64,000 nt of DNA from NCBI GenBank assembly GCA_036768485.1, contig JAVLUZ010000145.1:16767026-16831025 (forward strand). The letters are read 5' to 3'. Shown in pieces: positions 1-10,565 of this stretch (within the stretch, counting starts at the first letter, position 1; the number at the start of each line of letters is the position of its first letter). Source of the DNA: Mermis nigrescens (taxonomy: Eukaryota; Nematoda; Enoplea; Mermithida; Mermithidae). The notes beneath the pieces were generated by a model. That model saw only the letters and a list, made by a program, of their open reading frames with translations. It was not told the origin of the DNA and ran no database searches. The translations under genes and the position numbers were made by a program.

Positions 1-370
1 GAAAAGTTCTAGAGCATTTGTCGATAAAAGTGCTGCAATCGGCACGGCGCACCAGGAACATCAATAGAAACATTAAAAATACATTAATCCATCGCGAAGC
101 GCCGAAAAATTAAGGAATTTGACCCTTCTAGAACGTATTTTTCCGCAATGTGAATCAAAACAAGCCCAAAATTTCGATTCGGAAAATGTTGACTTACAGT
201 AATTCTTGATTTGGCTTGTAGAAAATATAATTGCAGAGCAGTTATAACTTGCAATAATCGAAAGTAATCCTTCGAAGTCGCCTCATGTCTATGCCATCTT
301 ACACGAGTTTTATGCACCAACACCTGCCACCCACATAGTGCCTTCTAATATACGTGGCAGGTACCTATAC
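1..370. other. No gene seen; repeat-like AT-rich DNA
   Basis: No coding exon or RNA gene is recognised. A copy of the short GC hairpin (GCGAAGCGC core) lies at about 93-104, followed by A-rich sequence as in the other copies in this window. Confidence 0.4.
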
Positions 371-572
371 CACGCGTAGGCGCGCAGGGCTGGGGAAATG
401 GAACCCTAGAAGGTCTAATACCCTCTGCAATTCAATTTCTGATTTGTTTTTGATGTCAATGGATAGTCCTCGATGAGAAACGTTGAAAAATTGTGTTTTT
501 TCGCCATTTCACCATTTTGACCTTTAAAAAATCTTGTACCGTTCCCCGGAATTTTCGTATTGCCCACCTATG
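371..572. mobile_element. Degenerate short hAT-like element, CAYACSTGGGC family
   Basis: The right end reads TTGCCCACCTATG, the right tip of the family best seen at 62118-62370. The interior (about 450-520) shares the family core with the intact copies. The left tip CACGCGTAGGCG is a poor match and the flanking bases do not form a clear 8-bp duplication, so the copy is old or truncated. Confidence 0.45.
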
Positions 573-675
573 CCTACATACACCTTATAAGGTAGCATAT
601 ATGTACCTTTTTATCTGTGTGCTACACATGCTTCTCAAACCCAGTAAAAACTTTGTACTTCTGTGACTAGTATTA

Positions 676-839
676 TAGTCTGTTTCACATAAGTTTGGGC
701 ATAAAATTTAAGAAATTTTTCGAAAGTTAGCCGACGGATTACAATAATTATATATCAAATCAATGCTATAATCGCAATCTGTCGGCCTATTGTCGGACAG
801 TTTCTAAAATGTACGCTCAAACTTGTGTGAAACAAACTA
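676..839. mobile_element. Short TIR element (MITE), TAGTCTGTTTCA family
   Basis: The element begins TAGTCTGTTTCACATAAGTT and ends with the inverted AACTTGTGTGAAACAAACTA. A second copy with the same tips and interior lies at 30626-30795. The tip is also shared with the longer tRNA-bearing element at 33053-33601. A TA target duplication is plausible but short. There is no coding capacity. Confidence 0.75.
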
Positions 840-1661
840 TTAGTCAAACAAAACAAACAATTATTGCAGCATGGCATTTCACATTAAATTTCAATTAGTA
901 AAACCTAAAGAGAATGTTGTTACATACAAACGATAAGTGCATATCTACCAATCGAGAAAGATCAATAATTGTTACAATACAACCTATTTCACAAAAGCTG
1001 GCGCCTTTCGTTTAACGACTTGTTTGCGGATGTTGTGAACCAACATTCTCTGAAACTACGTTGAATTAATCAAACTTTACCGTACTTATTTCAATTCGCA
1101 CCGACAAAAATTCTTGGAACACGATTTAACTAATTTTATGTGCGTTCAGTCGACGAAAGAACGATAACGATTTGTTTATTTAAATTGACGTCAAAACGAG
1201 AAAAACTACGCAGATTATTAGCAGAATATTAAATGTACAGAACGAGCGCAAAACCTCGTTTCCAGCAATATACGTTTTCGATTAGGAAACAAATTAAAAC
1301 TGAAATTCTACGCTAACGTTGCGGTGATGGCGACCTTGGCATAGCATAACTGTGAAGATCTTATTTCTCATGAGCAGTCCATTAATCGCAGATCCATATG
1401 TACATGCAAGCGGGGGTATAGGGGTTTAAAAAAATCCAAGAATTAAAAAATGGGCAATTTTCAAGAAAGTGGTTGGGGAATGAAGCAAGGCTAAGGCCAA
1501 AAATTGATGGAAACCGAAAATTTTCTTCACAAGTACTTGAATTTGACTAGAAACTGTGGGGTAATGTAATTTAACGCTATTTCAGCATTTATATCAGTTC
1601 TTGAGGTCATTTCGGCCTACAAAAGCTCACTTACTCCCCCAGATCGGCCAAGCAGTGCATC
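840..1661. other. Intergenic stretch, nothing recognised
   Basis: No coding exon, RNA gene or delimitable repeat was found. Confidence 0.4.
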
Positions 1662-1864
1662 CACACCTGGGCGTGGGGTATGCACTCCCAGAAACCAAAA
1701 TACCCCCAGAATTATTGTTTTTTTCGCAATTTTTGATGCCAATGGATAGTGCTCGATGAGAAACGTTGAAAAATTGTGTTTTTCACTATACCATTATTTT
1801 TAAGGCCATTTTTTGACCTTTGGAAAATCTTGCACCCCCAGAATCTTGGTGCTGCCCACGTATG
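1662..1864. mobile_element. Short non-autonomous hAT element, CAYACSTGGGC family
   Basis: The left tip is CACACCTGGGC and the right end is GCCCACGTATG. Both sides carry the perfect 8-bp target duplication AGTGCATC (1654-1661 and 1865-1872). The core shares the 'ccaatggatagtgctcgatgagaaacg' type segment with copies at 5.4, 32-33, 35, 39, 62 and 63 kb. It is 203 bp and non-coding. Confidence 0.85.
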
Positions 1865-2454
1865 AGTGCATCTATAGCCATCATATCACCATCACACACT
1901 CGCGAAGTCATATTTATAAACGTCGTCCGTCACACGGTCCACCTCTTATAGTACAGCAACAAGAGCGATGTATGATAACGAAGTCAGCACACTACAGAAA
2001 TGCTATATTAAATTGTAGTACACGTTAAAAATAGGGGATCGCAAAGCCTAGAACAATATTTCCACTGAGCACACATTTATGCACAGCATCTGATATTCAT
2101 TTTATCATTATATATTTCCATTTATAATTAATATTGTTTTTCATTTTATCATTATCTATTTCTATTTTGCAATTAATATTGTTTTTAATATTCAACAGAG
2201 TGCGAAAAATGCGTGAAAAACGGATTTGCTTCAAAGTAAAATGCACAGTTACTTTAATCCCGCTCATTAATAGTCGTGGCATTGCAACAAGTAATGTACA
2301 ATAATTCGCTCTGTATCGTGTGTCCTTTTACTTTTTTACCCTTTATTACTTTTATCATTTTACTTTTAATGTTACGCATTCTTCCTGGTCATTTTAGAAA
2401 GAGCCTACTATAGCAGCCATACATGTAACGGCTCGAAATTGGGGGGTCCCGGCA

Positions 2455-2940
2455 TGAAAAAAACAAAAAAAACATCACACTCGTACATAAAATGTTTTAA
2501 TGTGCAAATTGCATTCTTTAGTACTTTTTATCCAATCCTGAATCGTTTCCTCACATAAATCGGTGAAAAATATAAGAATTCATCGAAAATATTGATTTTT
2601 CAGATAATTTTAACTTCATTCTAGGCGTTTCATGCGTAAACAGAACAGAAATGAACATAGTTTCCCAAGGTCGAAAATTCAGGGGGTGAAATCCCTAAAT
2701 TTGAGACCACTAAATTTAGATTTCTAGCCTTTTTGCAGGTCAAATATGAAAAATGGCCAAAACATCATATATAACAGGTTTTAATGTGGAAAACTGCATT
2801 CTTAACTACTTTTTGTCCTATTCTGATTAGTTTCGTCACTCTTTTATGTAAAAATAAAAGAATTCATCGAAAATTTTGACTTTTCAGATCATTTTGACTT
2901 CATTCTAGGTATTTTATGAGTAAACAAAACAGAATAGACT
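2455..2940. repeat. Diverged tandem duplication, about 295-bp unit
   Basis: The segment at about 2465-2650 recurs at about 2757-2936. Shared landmarks in order are 'catcat/cac...', 'gttttaatgtg', 'tgcattctt', 'agaattcatcgaaaat', 'cttcattctagg' and 'gtaaacaaaacagaa'. No coding potential is apparent. Confidence 0.6.
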
Positions 2941-3195
2941 CCAAAAATTTTTTTACATATTCGCTGCTTTTGTACCCAAAAATCATTGCAGAAAATGTTT
3001 GATAGCTCAAAATCGTCTGACAGTGATTTAAGTCTCGGACCATGAGAGGGGGATACCCCCTTACCCCCTCCCCTATAGGAATGTGTGGAAATGAGGTAAG
3101 GAAAATTTTTAGCATCCTCGTTACTTTCGTCTCCACAAGTCATGCATAAAATGTTTGATATTTCAAAATCGTCTAACAGTGTCTCGCGTCTTGTA

Positions 3196-3670
3196 CACAC
3201 ATGGGCGTCGGGGGAGTCTAGGGGGTATACACCCTTCGCAGAAATCGAAACCCCCACAAATTACTGTAGACCCCCAGAATTATATTTTAAGTAACGTTTT
3301 GGCAATTTTTGGCGATTTCATCCCGCCCCAGAATTTTCTTGCTGCCCATGCACGGTCTGAGACATTGAGTCAGGGTTAATACCATACATGGGCAGCAACA
3401 AATTCTGGGAGGTTTGGTTATATGAAATCGCAAACAATCGGCAAAAAATGTTACTAAAAATAGAATTCTAGGATCTATAGTAATCTGTCGGGGTTTTCAA
3501 TTTCTGGGGGTGCAAAGCACACGTGGGGTGGGGGAAGTTGGGGGTCGGCACCCCATTAGAAGTTGAAGAATCCTACGCAGATTAATGTAGACCACCCCAG
3601 AATTCTATTTTTAGTAACATTTTCGGCGATTTTACTCAGAATTTTCTTGCTACCCACGTGTGGTGTAAAC
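3196..3670. mobile_element. Two or more nested, decayed CAYACSTGGGC elements
   Basis: A first copy runs from CACACATGGGC (about 3196) to the GCTGCCCATG end (about 3354). A second starts CATACATGGGCAGCA at about 3387. It is interrupted by a third, starting CACACGTGGGG at 3518 and ending CCCACGTGTG at 3662, whose flanks GTGCAAAG and GTGTAAAC match at 6 of 8 positions. The order of insertion is inferred. Confidence 0.55.
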
Positions 3671-3885
3671 TACCCCTCCCAACTCCCCCTGCCACGTCAA
3701 CCTGTGGGCAATACCCCTTACCCCTATAGGAATGTATGATCCAAACGAAGAAGAAGAATTGTAGTGAGCTCGCAGGGGCATATCCGACCGACGACTTACA
3801 TAAACTTCACGCAAAAATACGAAGATCAAGCGAAACAAAAAGTAAAATGAAATTATCATGTAAGACCAAAATCATGGTACGAAAC

Positions 3886-4225
3886 TCAGGTAGAATAGGC
3901 TAGACGCTGATAATCGGGCGAAGCGATTTCGTACCAATCGGCCAATTGCGCCGGCCGAATTTTCTTGAGGAATTTCAGAAATTCCGTCACACTGGCCAAA
4001 ACCGCTGAGGTGCTTTTTTCATCCAAAGAAGTGCAGGCGAGCATGTGGCCCAGGCGCACAAAAAGCCGCAACAAGTGCGAAAATCCGTACATTTCCGACG
4101 GCGAAAAAGACTGATCGGCCTGATACAGCTGGTCGTACTGAGGCTTTTCGAACTTGTACAACAATTGGCTGGGCAACATAGAGTCGAAATAGGCGCATAA
4201 ACCCTCGGCCGATTCGACAATAGAA
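3886..4225 (-). CDS. MRG15: MRG15/MORF4L1 homologue, last exon (C-terminal half of MRG domain)
   Basis: This is the last coding exon of a minus-strand MRG-family gene. MRG15 is a nuclear chromatin protein whose MRG domain docks partners in histone acetyltransferase (NuA4/Tip60) and deacetylase complexes. After a good acceptor (tttttccttag, AG at 4226-4227), the frame reads through hallmark MRG stretches: AYFDSMLPSQLLYKFEKPQY, then HLLRLFVRLGHMLA, LDEKS and FLKFLKKI, ending DYQRLAYST and a stop at 3886-3888. These match the C-terminal MRG domain of animal MRG15 end to end. The exon starts with one base that completes a codon split after the previous exon (8784-9009), so the phases agree. A 447-bp hAT element (4248-4694) lies only 22 bp upstream of the acceptor. 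Identity is secure; MRG15 versus a close paralogue is decided by the chromo domain upstream. Confidence 0.93.
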
Positions 4226-4247
4226 CTAAGGAAAAATAGGTAGGTAC

Positions 4248-4694
4248 CAGTGTTTTTTTATACGAGGTCCGTTTGTACATGTACAAAGATGGTTCCTAAA
4301 AGTATTTGTACATTTTGTACACACAAATTTTTGGGTACTATAATATGGTACAGTAGCAATTTTAGTGTGGCAAAAACAGACTTGTTCGACATTTGGTTAC
4401 TGGTGTATTTTAGCTAATTTCTGAGTTTCTGAGGGCAAAAATCACTAAGAATGTCTCAAAACGACGCGAAGCACCAAAAAATGTGACATTTCTCCTTTCA
4501 AAATGCAATTTGTGACATTAAATAGATATATAGAACACACAATTACTAATTTTGGCGCGAAGCGCCCAAAATTTTGGCGAATTTTGAACCTTTTTGCAGT
4601 TTTTATCTTCCCAAAAATCTTTGTACATGTACAAAGAAGGTCTCCAAAAGCCTTTGTACATCGGAAAAATCTTTGCCGAATACAAAAAACACTG
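4248..4694. mobile_element. Complete non-autonomous hAT element, CAGTGTTTTTT tips
   Basis: It starts CAGTGTTTTTTTATACGAGG and ends ACAAAAAACACTG, with the perfect 8-bp duplication GTAGGTAC at 4240-4247 and 4695-4702. Subterminal sequence contains the palindrome CTTTGTACATGTACAAAG and relatives at both ends. The interior carries two GC hairpins (about 4466 and 4553). The same family is scattered at 21.5-23.6, 42.0-42.6, 48.2-48.6 and 55.4-55.9 kb. It lies in an MRG15 intron just upstream of the last exon's splice acceptor. Confidence 0.9.
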
Positions 4695-4710
4695 GTAGGT
4701 ACCATATGTG

Positions 4711-6369
4711 CAGGCCTGTAGCCAAATTTTTATTTCGGGGGGAGACAAAAAAATTTGCAAAATCACAGGAGGTAGTCAAAAATAAAGGCATTTTGAGCGT
4801 TTCCCAACGAGCTCTATATATTGGTTAGAAAGATTTCGAAAATTTTTTGAACATTTCTTATCTTATTTCATGCTTCTGTACAAAAAATCTATTGCTTGAA
4901 CTCGCAACTGTTTTTCATCATCCAGTCCATAGACAGTTTCTTTACTTTTCGTCTATGCACTCAATCTTTGTGCTCTGCATAGAAAAACAACGGAAACATT
5001 AATGAATTAAATACGTTTTTCATGTCTAGCACAAATTTTAGCGATTTAAAAGATAAAAACTAGAGCTGTGCCGGGGCCGCCTTTTTTGCCGGGGCCGGGG
5101 GGGCCTAGGCCCCGGCGCCGGGGCCGGGGCCGGGGCCTGGCCGGGGCCAAGTAAAGCGTGCTTTACCGTGTTCATAGTACGACCCTACCCTACCCCTTAT
5201 ACCTATGTACATATATATTCTTGCTAGTAGATATGCGCGTCAAGCGTTAATATTTGTTGGGATTACAAGATATAACAGAACATGGGCATTGGGAGGCTTG
5301 GGACGTGGGCGTGGGGGGGTTAGGGGTATGCATCCCCCCAGAAGTTGGAATACCCCCCATAATTCAATTTTTGAAATTTTTTTGCTTTTTTAGCGATTTT
5401 TTGATGCCAAGGGATAGTGCTCGACGAGAAACGTCGGAAAATGGTGTTTTTCACCACCACTCCCTAGAAATTTTTTCACACTCCCAAAATTTCGGTGCTG
5501 CCCACCTATGGTCTAGAGACCCCCAGAATTCACACTCTCCCCAAAAAAAAATCCGCTAGACGCCCCAGAAATTGATTTTCAGAATTTTTTTGTGTTTCTG
5601 CGATTTTTTGATGCTAATGGATAGCTCTCATTGAGAAACGCAAGAAAACGGTGTTTTTTCGCCCTACCATATATTATCAGGCGCTTTTTGACTTCGAAAA
5701 GTTTTGGAACCCTATAATTTTTGAGCGGCCCATGTATGGATTTAACTCCTCTGACTTGGACGCGTTTTTCAATTAGCTTTACTTCGCACTTTTTTAGGCT
5801 TATTATTCTATTTGTTCTGATAGACGTAGCTGTCTGCTACCCTGCTACCAAGCAAGCTGGAAAGCTCGGCTATATGAATTGCAATTCAAAATATGTCAAT
5901 TTTGATTATTAACTAGAAATTTGCACCAACCTGACATAATAAAATAAAGATTTGAATTAGCAAGATGTGTGGTGTTGCTTGAAATCGAGCTTGAAGGTAA
6001 ATCTGCTCAAAACATTATCAATTTTCTACATTATAATCAATTATAACACTGGCCCCGGCCCCGGTGCCGGGGCTAGCCTCGGCCCGGGGCCGGGGCCTAG
6101 GCCCCGGCGCCGGGGCCGGGGCCGGGGCCTGGCCCCGGCACAGCTCTAATAAAAACTATACAGAAACAATAAATCCGGCGCCAAGCGTCGGAAATTTTTC
6201 GTTTACTAGCTCAAAAAATGAAAAAACCTGTTTTGGCGGTCTTTTAATTGCATTTTTAGAATTTTTCATTTTTTCCTCTGGGGACCCTTGTAAGAAACAA
6301 AATTTTTTTCGTTTCCGGGAGGGGAAGGGGGCAGGCACCTGCCTCCTTGCCCCCTTGGCTACGGGCCTG
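4711..6369. mobile_element. CAGGCCTGTAGCC element interrupted by a hAT element
   Basis: The left end CAGGCCTGTAGCC and right end GGCTACGGGCCTG are inverted repeats, and both continue into the G-rich and C-rich tracts typical of this family. The flanks CATATGTG and CATAAAGG agree at 5 of 8 positions, so the target duplication is decayed or fortuitous. A younger element (5061-6148) sits inside. The family recurs at 10757, 12688, 50847 and 56589. Confidence 0.6.
5061..6148. mobile_element. Complete hAT element with GGGGCC subterminal arrays
   Basis: The tip TAGAGCTGTGCC and its inverse GGCACAGCTCTA are bounded by the perfect 8-bp duplication ATAAAAAC (5053-5060 and 6149-6156). Both ends run straight into long arrays of GGGGCC/GGCCCC hexamers with one internal TTTTTT tract. 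The 1.09-kb interior contains an older CAYACSTGGGC fragment (about 5264-5512) and has no recognisable transposase. Reading frames through the arrays give Gly/Pro/Ala/Arg dipeptide-like peptides, which is composition and not a gene. Confidence 0.9.
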
Positions 6370-6384
6370 CATAAAGGCACAAGA

Positions 6385-6403
6385 CAACATAGAGTCGAAA
6401 TAG
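6385..6403. repeat. 19-bp exact copy of MRG15 last-exon sequence
   Basis: The 19 bases at 6385-6403 are identical and co-oriented to 4174-4192 inside the last MRG15 exon. The surrounding sequence does not match, so this is either a very short duplicated exon fragment or chance. Confidence 0.45.
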
Positions 6404-6538
6404 ATAACATTATGAGATACGCGCAAACAATTGCATTTTTGAGCGTTTTTCGACGAAATCTATGCCATGATGAATAAAAAATTTAGAAAAATCGAAAAAT
6501 TTTCATGCTTGATTTCAAACTTGGATATCAAAAATCTC

Positions 6539-7751
6539 GCCCAACTTATCTAGCCTCCGTAAAACCGCCAGCCGAGATGTGGCGTTTTTGATTGCCCGTA
6601 AAGCGCGTGGAATACGAAATAACGTTACAAGTAGGTACGCACTATGGCAGGCTGTATGTGTACGTACTGATGTTATGTAGGTCAAAGGCCATAAAACGTC
6701 CCGAACAAGGTCAACTGTGCTTTACGCGCTATTGCAGGCAGTGCAAAGAGCAACATAGGCTAATATCAGGCATACGTCACACGCAGGAACACATTAACCC
6801 AAACATTAGCCATAATGTAGTTACAGTAGATAGGTACTAGGTATGTACGTGTACGTACTTATGTAGCTTAAAGGCCTTAAAACGCCGCGAACAAGGTCAA
6901 CTATCATTAAGCATATTGATATGTAGGCGAGAATGCGTATAAGTACAGCCGTTTTAAGAGTTAGCTCGAAAATGTTGCACCACATCGATTACTAGATAAA
7001 TATATCAGATGAACCATGAGAAAAAATACGACAACTCGTTATGTTCATGCAAAGATCTATGCACTCAAGAAAATCATAGCCCATCTCGCCAAAAACGCCC
7101 ATCTCGCCAAAACGCCCATCTTGCCGAAGACGCCCACGTAGCCCATCTCGCCTAAACCGCCTATCTCACCAAAAGCGCCCATCTCGCCAAAAACGCCCTT
7201 CTCGCCGAAAGTGCCCATCTCGCCAAAAATGCCCATCTAGCCCAACTCGCCAAAAACGCCCATCTCGCCAAAAACGCCTACCTAGCCTATCTCGCTTAAA
7301 ACGCCAATCTCGCCAAAAGCGCCCATTTCGCCAAAAACGCCCAGCCCATGTGGCCAAAAACGCCGATCTCGCCAAAAACGCCCATCTCGCCGGAAACGCC
7401 CATCTAGCCCATCTCGCCTAAAACGCCAATCTCGCCAAAAGCGCCCATTTCGCCAAAAACGACCATCTAGCCCATCACGCCAAAAACGCCGATCTCGCCA
7501 AAAGCGCCCATCTCGCCAAAAACGCCCATTCCGCCGAAACGCCCATCTAGCCCATCTCGCCTAAAACGCCAATCTCGCCAAAAGCGCCCACTTCGCCAAA
7601 AACGACCATCTAGCCCATCTCGCCAAAAACGCCGATCTCACCAAAACCGCCCATCTCGCCAAAAAGGCCCATCTCACCAAAAACACCTTACTCTGCCCGT
7701 GCTGTAAAGCATTCCCTATGAAAAGCATTACGGAGGCTAGATAAGTTGGGC
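6539..7751. mobile_element. TIR element with 9-bp duplication carrying a minisatellite
   Basis: Left GCCCAACTTATCTAGCCTCC and its exact inverse at 7728-7751 form a 24-bp terminal inverted repeat. The 9-bp direct repeat CAAAAATCT flanks it (6529-6537 and 7752-7760), with one extra C at the left junction. A 9-bp duplication fits Mutator-like elements, but the assignment is inferred. Half of the element is the 18-bp minisatellite at 7079-7690. No transposase reading frame is seen. Confidence 0.75.
7079..7690. repeat. 18-bp minisatellite, GCCCATCTCGCCAAAAAC-type
   Basis: Roughly thirty imperfect copies of an 18-bp unit (GCCCATCTCGCCAAAAAC with variants such as GCCCATCTAGCCCATCTCGCC) run in tandem. 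The period is a multiple of three, so open frames of FWRDGRFW type appear on the minus strand. These are artefacts of the repeat. Confidence 0.9.
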
Positions 7752-8783
7752 CAAAAATCTATTCTGCAACTCTATCTGTATGACTAATTTCTCAATGTCA
7801 AATTAGTGCTTGACTCCAAAACATTTCGAAATAGTTGTCTTTGCATTTATTTCTGCAATTTTGCAAAGAAAACTAATGCAGAAAATAATAAATCGGCGCG
7901 AAGCGTCGAAAATTTTTGACATATTCGCTGTTTTTGAGTCAAATCTGGGTTTCTAAGGCGAGAAATGAGACCGAAAATGAAAAATCCTGCGCGAAGTGCC
8001 GGAAAACTTTGGGTTTAGTAGCGCGAAAGTATGCTAAAAATGCATTTTAGTAGTCCTTTTAGTAAACTTAAAAAAAAATTTTTCTTTTGAGGGGGACCCT
8101 TGTGAAGAATAAAAAAAATTTTTTCACATCGAGTGGAGGGAGGGGGAGCGGCCCCCACCCCCGGCTTGTTTTGTTACGCTCCTCTACATAGGAAATAAGG
8201 CAAGGAAATCATTAGAATGATCAAATTGAACATTCTGAAGCTTGAAAAATAAGTGTTTGTGCTTGAAATTATACTTTTAGACGTCATTTGAGTACATAGG
8301 TTTGGTCCTAAAACGACCTGAGGGGGTGCCTTTCAAAAGTCCTGGTAGAGGGGATACCCCCACGTTCTAAGTGTGCATGTTTGATACAAATGTACATTAG
8401 GAAGTTCCAAGCCCCGGCACCAACCAGGCTTGTTCATCAAGGAAATTCTGGGAGTGAAAACAAAAAATTTTCTAGAGTGCCCCTTTTGGGCTCAAAAAAC
8501 GGTGAATACACCTCAGACATCATTTTTTTGGCGTTTCTGACAATGCTTTTTCGTAGTAGAACGCAAAAAAACATAAGAACATTTTCAAAAAGATATCGAA
8601 AAATTCGAATGAATTAGACAAAATATAGTCAAAAAATTAGATGAAACAAGAACATGTTTACATATCTATCGAGTGCAAGTAGTCACAAAATTTTTTAGCA
8701 TTAGCTTAAGTTATGATGCAAAATCAGGATGTAGCCTTCGTATTGGACCACCCTGTATAATAAACCGAATAAAACCAGCTAAC
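7752..8783. repeat. Intronic repeat remnants
   Basis: This is intron sequence of the MRG15 gene. Hairpin copies lie at about 7894-7908 and 7983-7997. A fragment at about 8430-8630 is related to 9268-9678 and 52590-52935 (shared 'cgtttctgacgatgct' and 'agagcat' landmarks). No exon is recognised. Confidence 0.45.
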
Positions 8784-9009
8784 CTCAATTTGGCGGCCGA
8801 GATGTTCTTTAATGCTTGCTTTTCCTTGACGTAATTTTCAAATATTTTAGACACTGTCAGCTGAGCAGGCAGCTTGAACAATTTCATTTGCTGTACTATC
8901 AAATCCCAATCATCGACCAACAATGCTTTTAGTTCTTCTGGTAACTTAATGCAAACCTCGGGTCTGTTCAAATAATCTTGCTCGGGCTGGACCGACAGCG
9001 GACCGCTTG
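8784..9009 (-). CDS. MRG15: MRG15/MORF4L1 homologue, third coding exon (N-terminal half of MRG domain)
   Basis: This minus-strand exon encodes PEQDYLNRPEVCIKLPEELK, then LVDDWDLIVQQMKLFKLPA, SKIFENYVKEKQ and KNISAAKL. The IPEELKxxLVDDWDLI stretch is the best-conserved opening of MRG domains. The acceptor is tatttctgtag (AG at 9011-9010) and the donor is AG|GTTAGC (GT at 8783-8782). The exon takes two bases to complete a codon begun by the linker exon and leaves two for the last exon, giving 226 nt in phase with both neighbours. In MRG15 this segment builds the first helices of the MRG fold that bind partner peptides. Beyond the donor the frame runs on into intron (LAGFIRFII) and should not be read as protein. 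Confidence 0.93.
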
Positions 9010-9267
9010 CTACAGAAATAAGGAAAAATGCAACATGCGTTTTTGAAGCACCAAAATTTCTGATACTGTAAAGGAGACACACATTTTAACCTTAGATTAT
9101 GCATAGGTTAAAGCATTTTTTATCAATGCAATGTTTAGGTGTAAATCGTGCACGATTTGCAAACCAATAGTGCACCCCTCAATTTTCTTTAAGCAGAAAG
9201 TTGTAAAAAAATCACAAAAATGCCCGTCAAAAGTTGAAAAATTAAAAAAATTTTAATTACCCATACC

Positions 9268-9678
9268 CATACATGCACAGAATGGGAATTCTAAGGGGGG
9301 GGTGAAAACCTAAAGTGCCCTTTTTGGCCCAAAAATGGCCGGTACGCGTTAAAAAACATCGTTTTTTGGCGTTTCTGACGATACTCTATCCTTCTAGAGC
9401 ATGAAATCATGAAAAAATTTCGAAAAAAGTCGAATAAATTGACCAATATATCGCTTAAAACATGAATATATGGCGCGAAGCGCCGAAAATCTGGCGATTT
9501 TGAGCAAATAGATAGCCAAAAACCCTTAAAAAGACACTTTTCCTACCAATTTTCAGGTAAGTTTAGGAAACTTTTGAAAAATCGCCAATTCTGGGGGGGG
9601 TTGAAAAATTTTTTGCGGGGGGGGGTGAAAAATGATTCTGCGGGGGTGAAACCCCCAAACCCCCCAAGATCATGTATG
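9268..9678. mobile_element. Non-autonomous hAT-like element, CATACATG tips
   Basis: Left CATACATGCACAG and right ATCATGTATG ends are bounded by the perfect 8-bp duplication CCCATACC (9260-9267 and 9679-9686). G-rich tracts (gggggggg) lie near the right end and a GC hairpin at 9472-9484. It lies in the MRG15 intron between the linker and MRG exons. Confidence 0.8.
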
Positions 9679-10174
9679 CCCATACCCAATTCTTTTAAAC
9701 ATCGAAGTAAGAACTTCCGCTTTCATCAGACATTTAGCAACTCGAATCTCAATTTAGGTAGGCAGGCAACTAAAAACAATGAAAATAAAAGATAGTCATT
9801 TAACTCGCCACTGAACTTGTACTATTGAGTCATCGATTCTCGGACATAAACAACTTACGTTTTTTTGCCGTTTTTGGTCAAAAAGTATCTAAAATTACGT
9901 CGAGTCCTCGATTTTTTTGGGGAAAAAAGTTATGTTTATCTGAAATTACATAGAACAAATGCTCCCTTTCAGCGAAAAATCTCAAATTCAGAAAAAATCT
10001 CAAAAAAGCTCACGAAAAAAGCAACTCAAAATAAACTCAAAGCTAAAATAATAACTCACGTTTCGAGAAAAAACTCGGAATTGGCATCACTGGGCCAATA
10101 GGGGAGAGGGGCGGCCGCCCGCCCCGCTTCCCGTCCCTCCCTATGTCCGCCCCTATTTACACGTATGCGCTTAC

Positions 10175-10528
10175 CGATCGTAGCATGGAGCGACGCGTTC
10201 AGCGACGCCGCGGTGTTAGTTTTCCTTCGTTTCGACGACGGCGGCGCCGAATCGACTTCGGCGGCAGCCGTGGGAGCGGTCGACGAGCCGTCGTTCGCCG
10301 CCGCTAAGCCATTAGCGTTCGCCGTCGCGCGCGTCGCCGTCCTCCGCGATTTTTTGCCGCTTTTAGCGACGAGAACAGCGGATGACGAAATTGTGCTCTC
10401 TAAGGACGGCGAAGAGCATCGACTGTTATTCGGTCCGGCGAACGTCGACAACGATACGTCATCGCCTGTCTTCGATTGTTGCTCCGGAGCACTGGACGTG
10501 ACGGAAGCACGGTCGCTATCGCTAGTTG
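10175..10528 (-). CDS. MRG15: MRG15/MORF4L1 homologue, second coding exon (linker between chromo and MRG domains)
   Basis: The exon encodes a low-complexity, basic and Ser/Thr/Ala-rich segment: ATSDSDRASVTSSAPEQQSK, then SGKKSRRTATR, an Ala-rich run, SSKRRKTNTAASL and ending near HATI. SKRRK and KKSRR are plausible nuclear localisation signals. Animal MRG15 proteins have a poorly conserved basic linker in this place. The acceptor is gaaatcgcag (AG at 10530-10529) and the donor is ATCG|GTAAGC (GT at 10174-10173). With these borders the exon is 354 nt and joins in phase to the chromo exon and to the exon at 8784-9009. An alternative acceptor (ttttcgtaag, about 10551) would break the phase. Base composition is GC-rich compared with the flanks. 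Its first 33 coding bases and its acceptor are duplicated at 11321-11372. Confidence 0.88.
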
Positions 10529-10565
10529 CTGCGATTTCATTTAATTTTGTCTTACGAAAACACAA

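Noticed and set aside
5967..6477. Open frames encoding Gly/Pro/Ala/Arg dipeptide-like stretches
   Set aside because: They come from GGGGCC arrays at a hAT end; any frame through such arrays stays open.
7166..7375. Open frame of FWRDGRFW repeats
   Set aside because: It is an artefact of an 18-bp minisatellite whose period is divisible by three.
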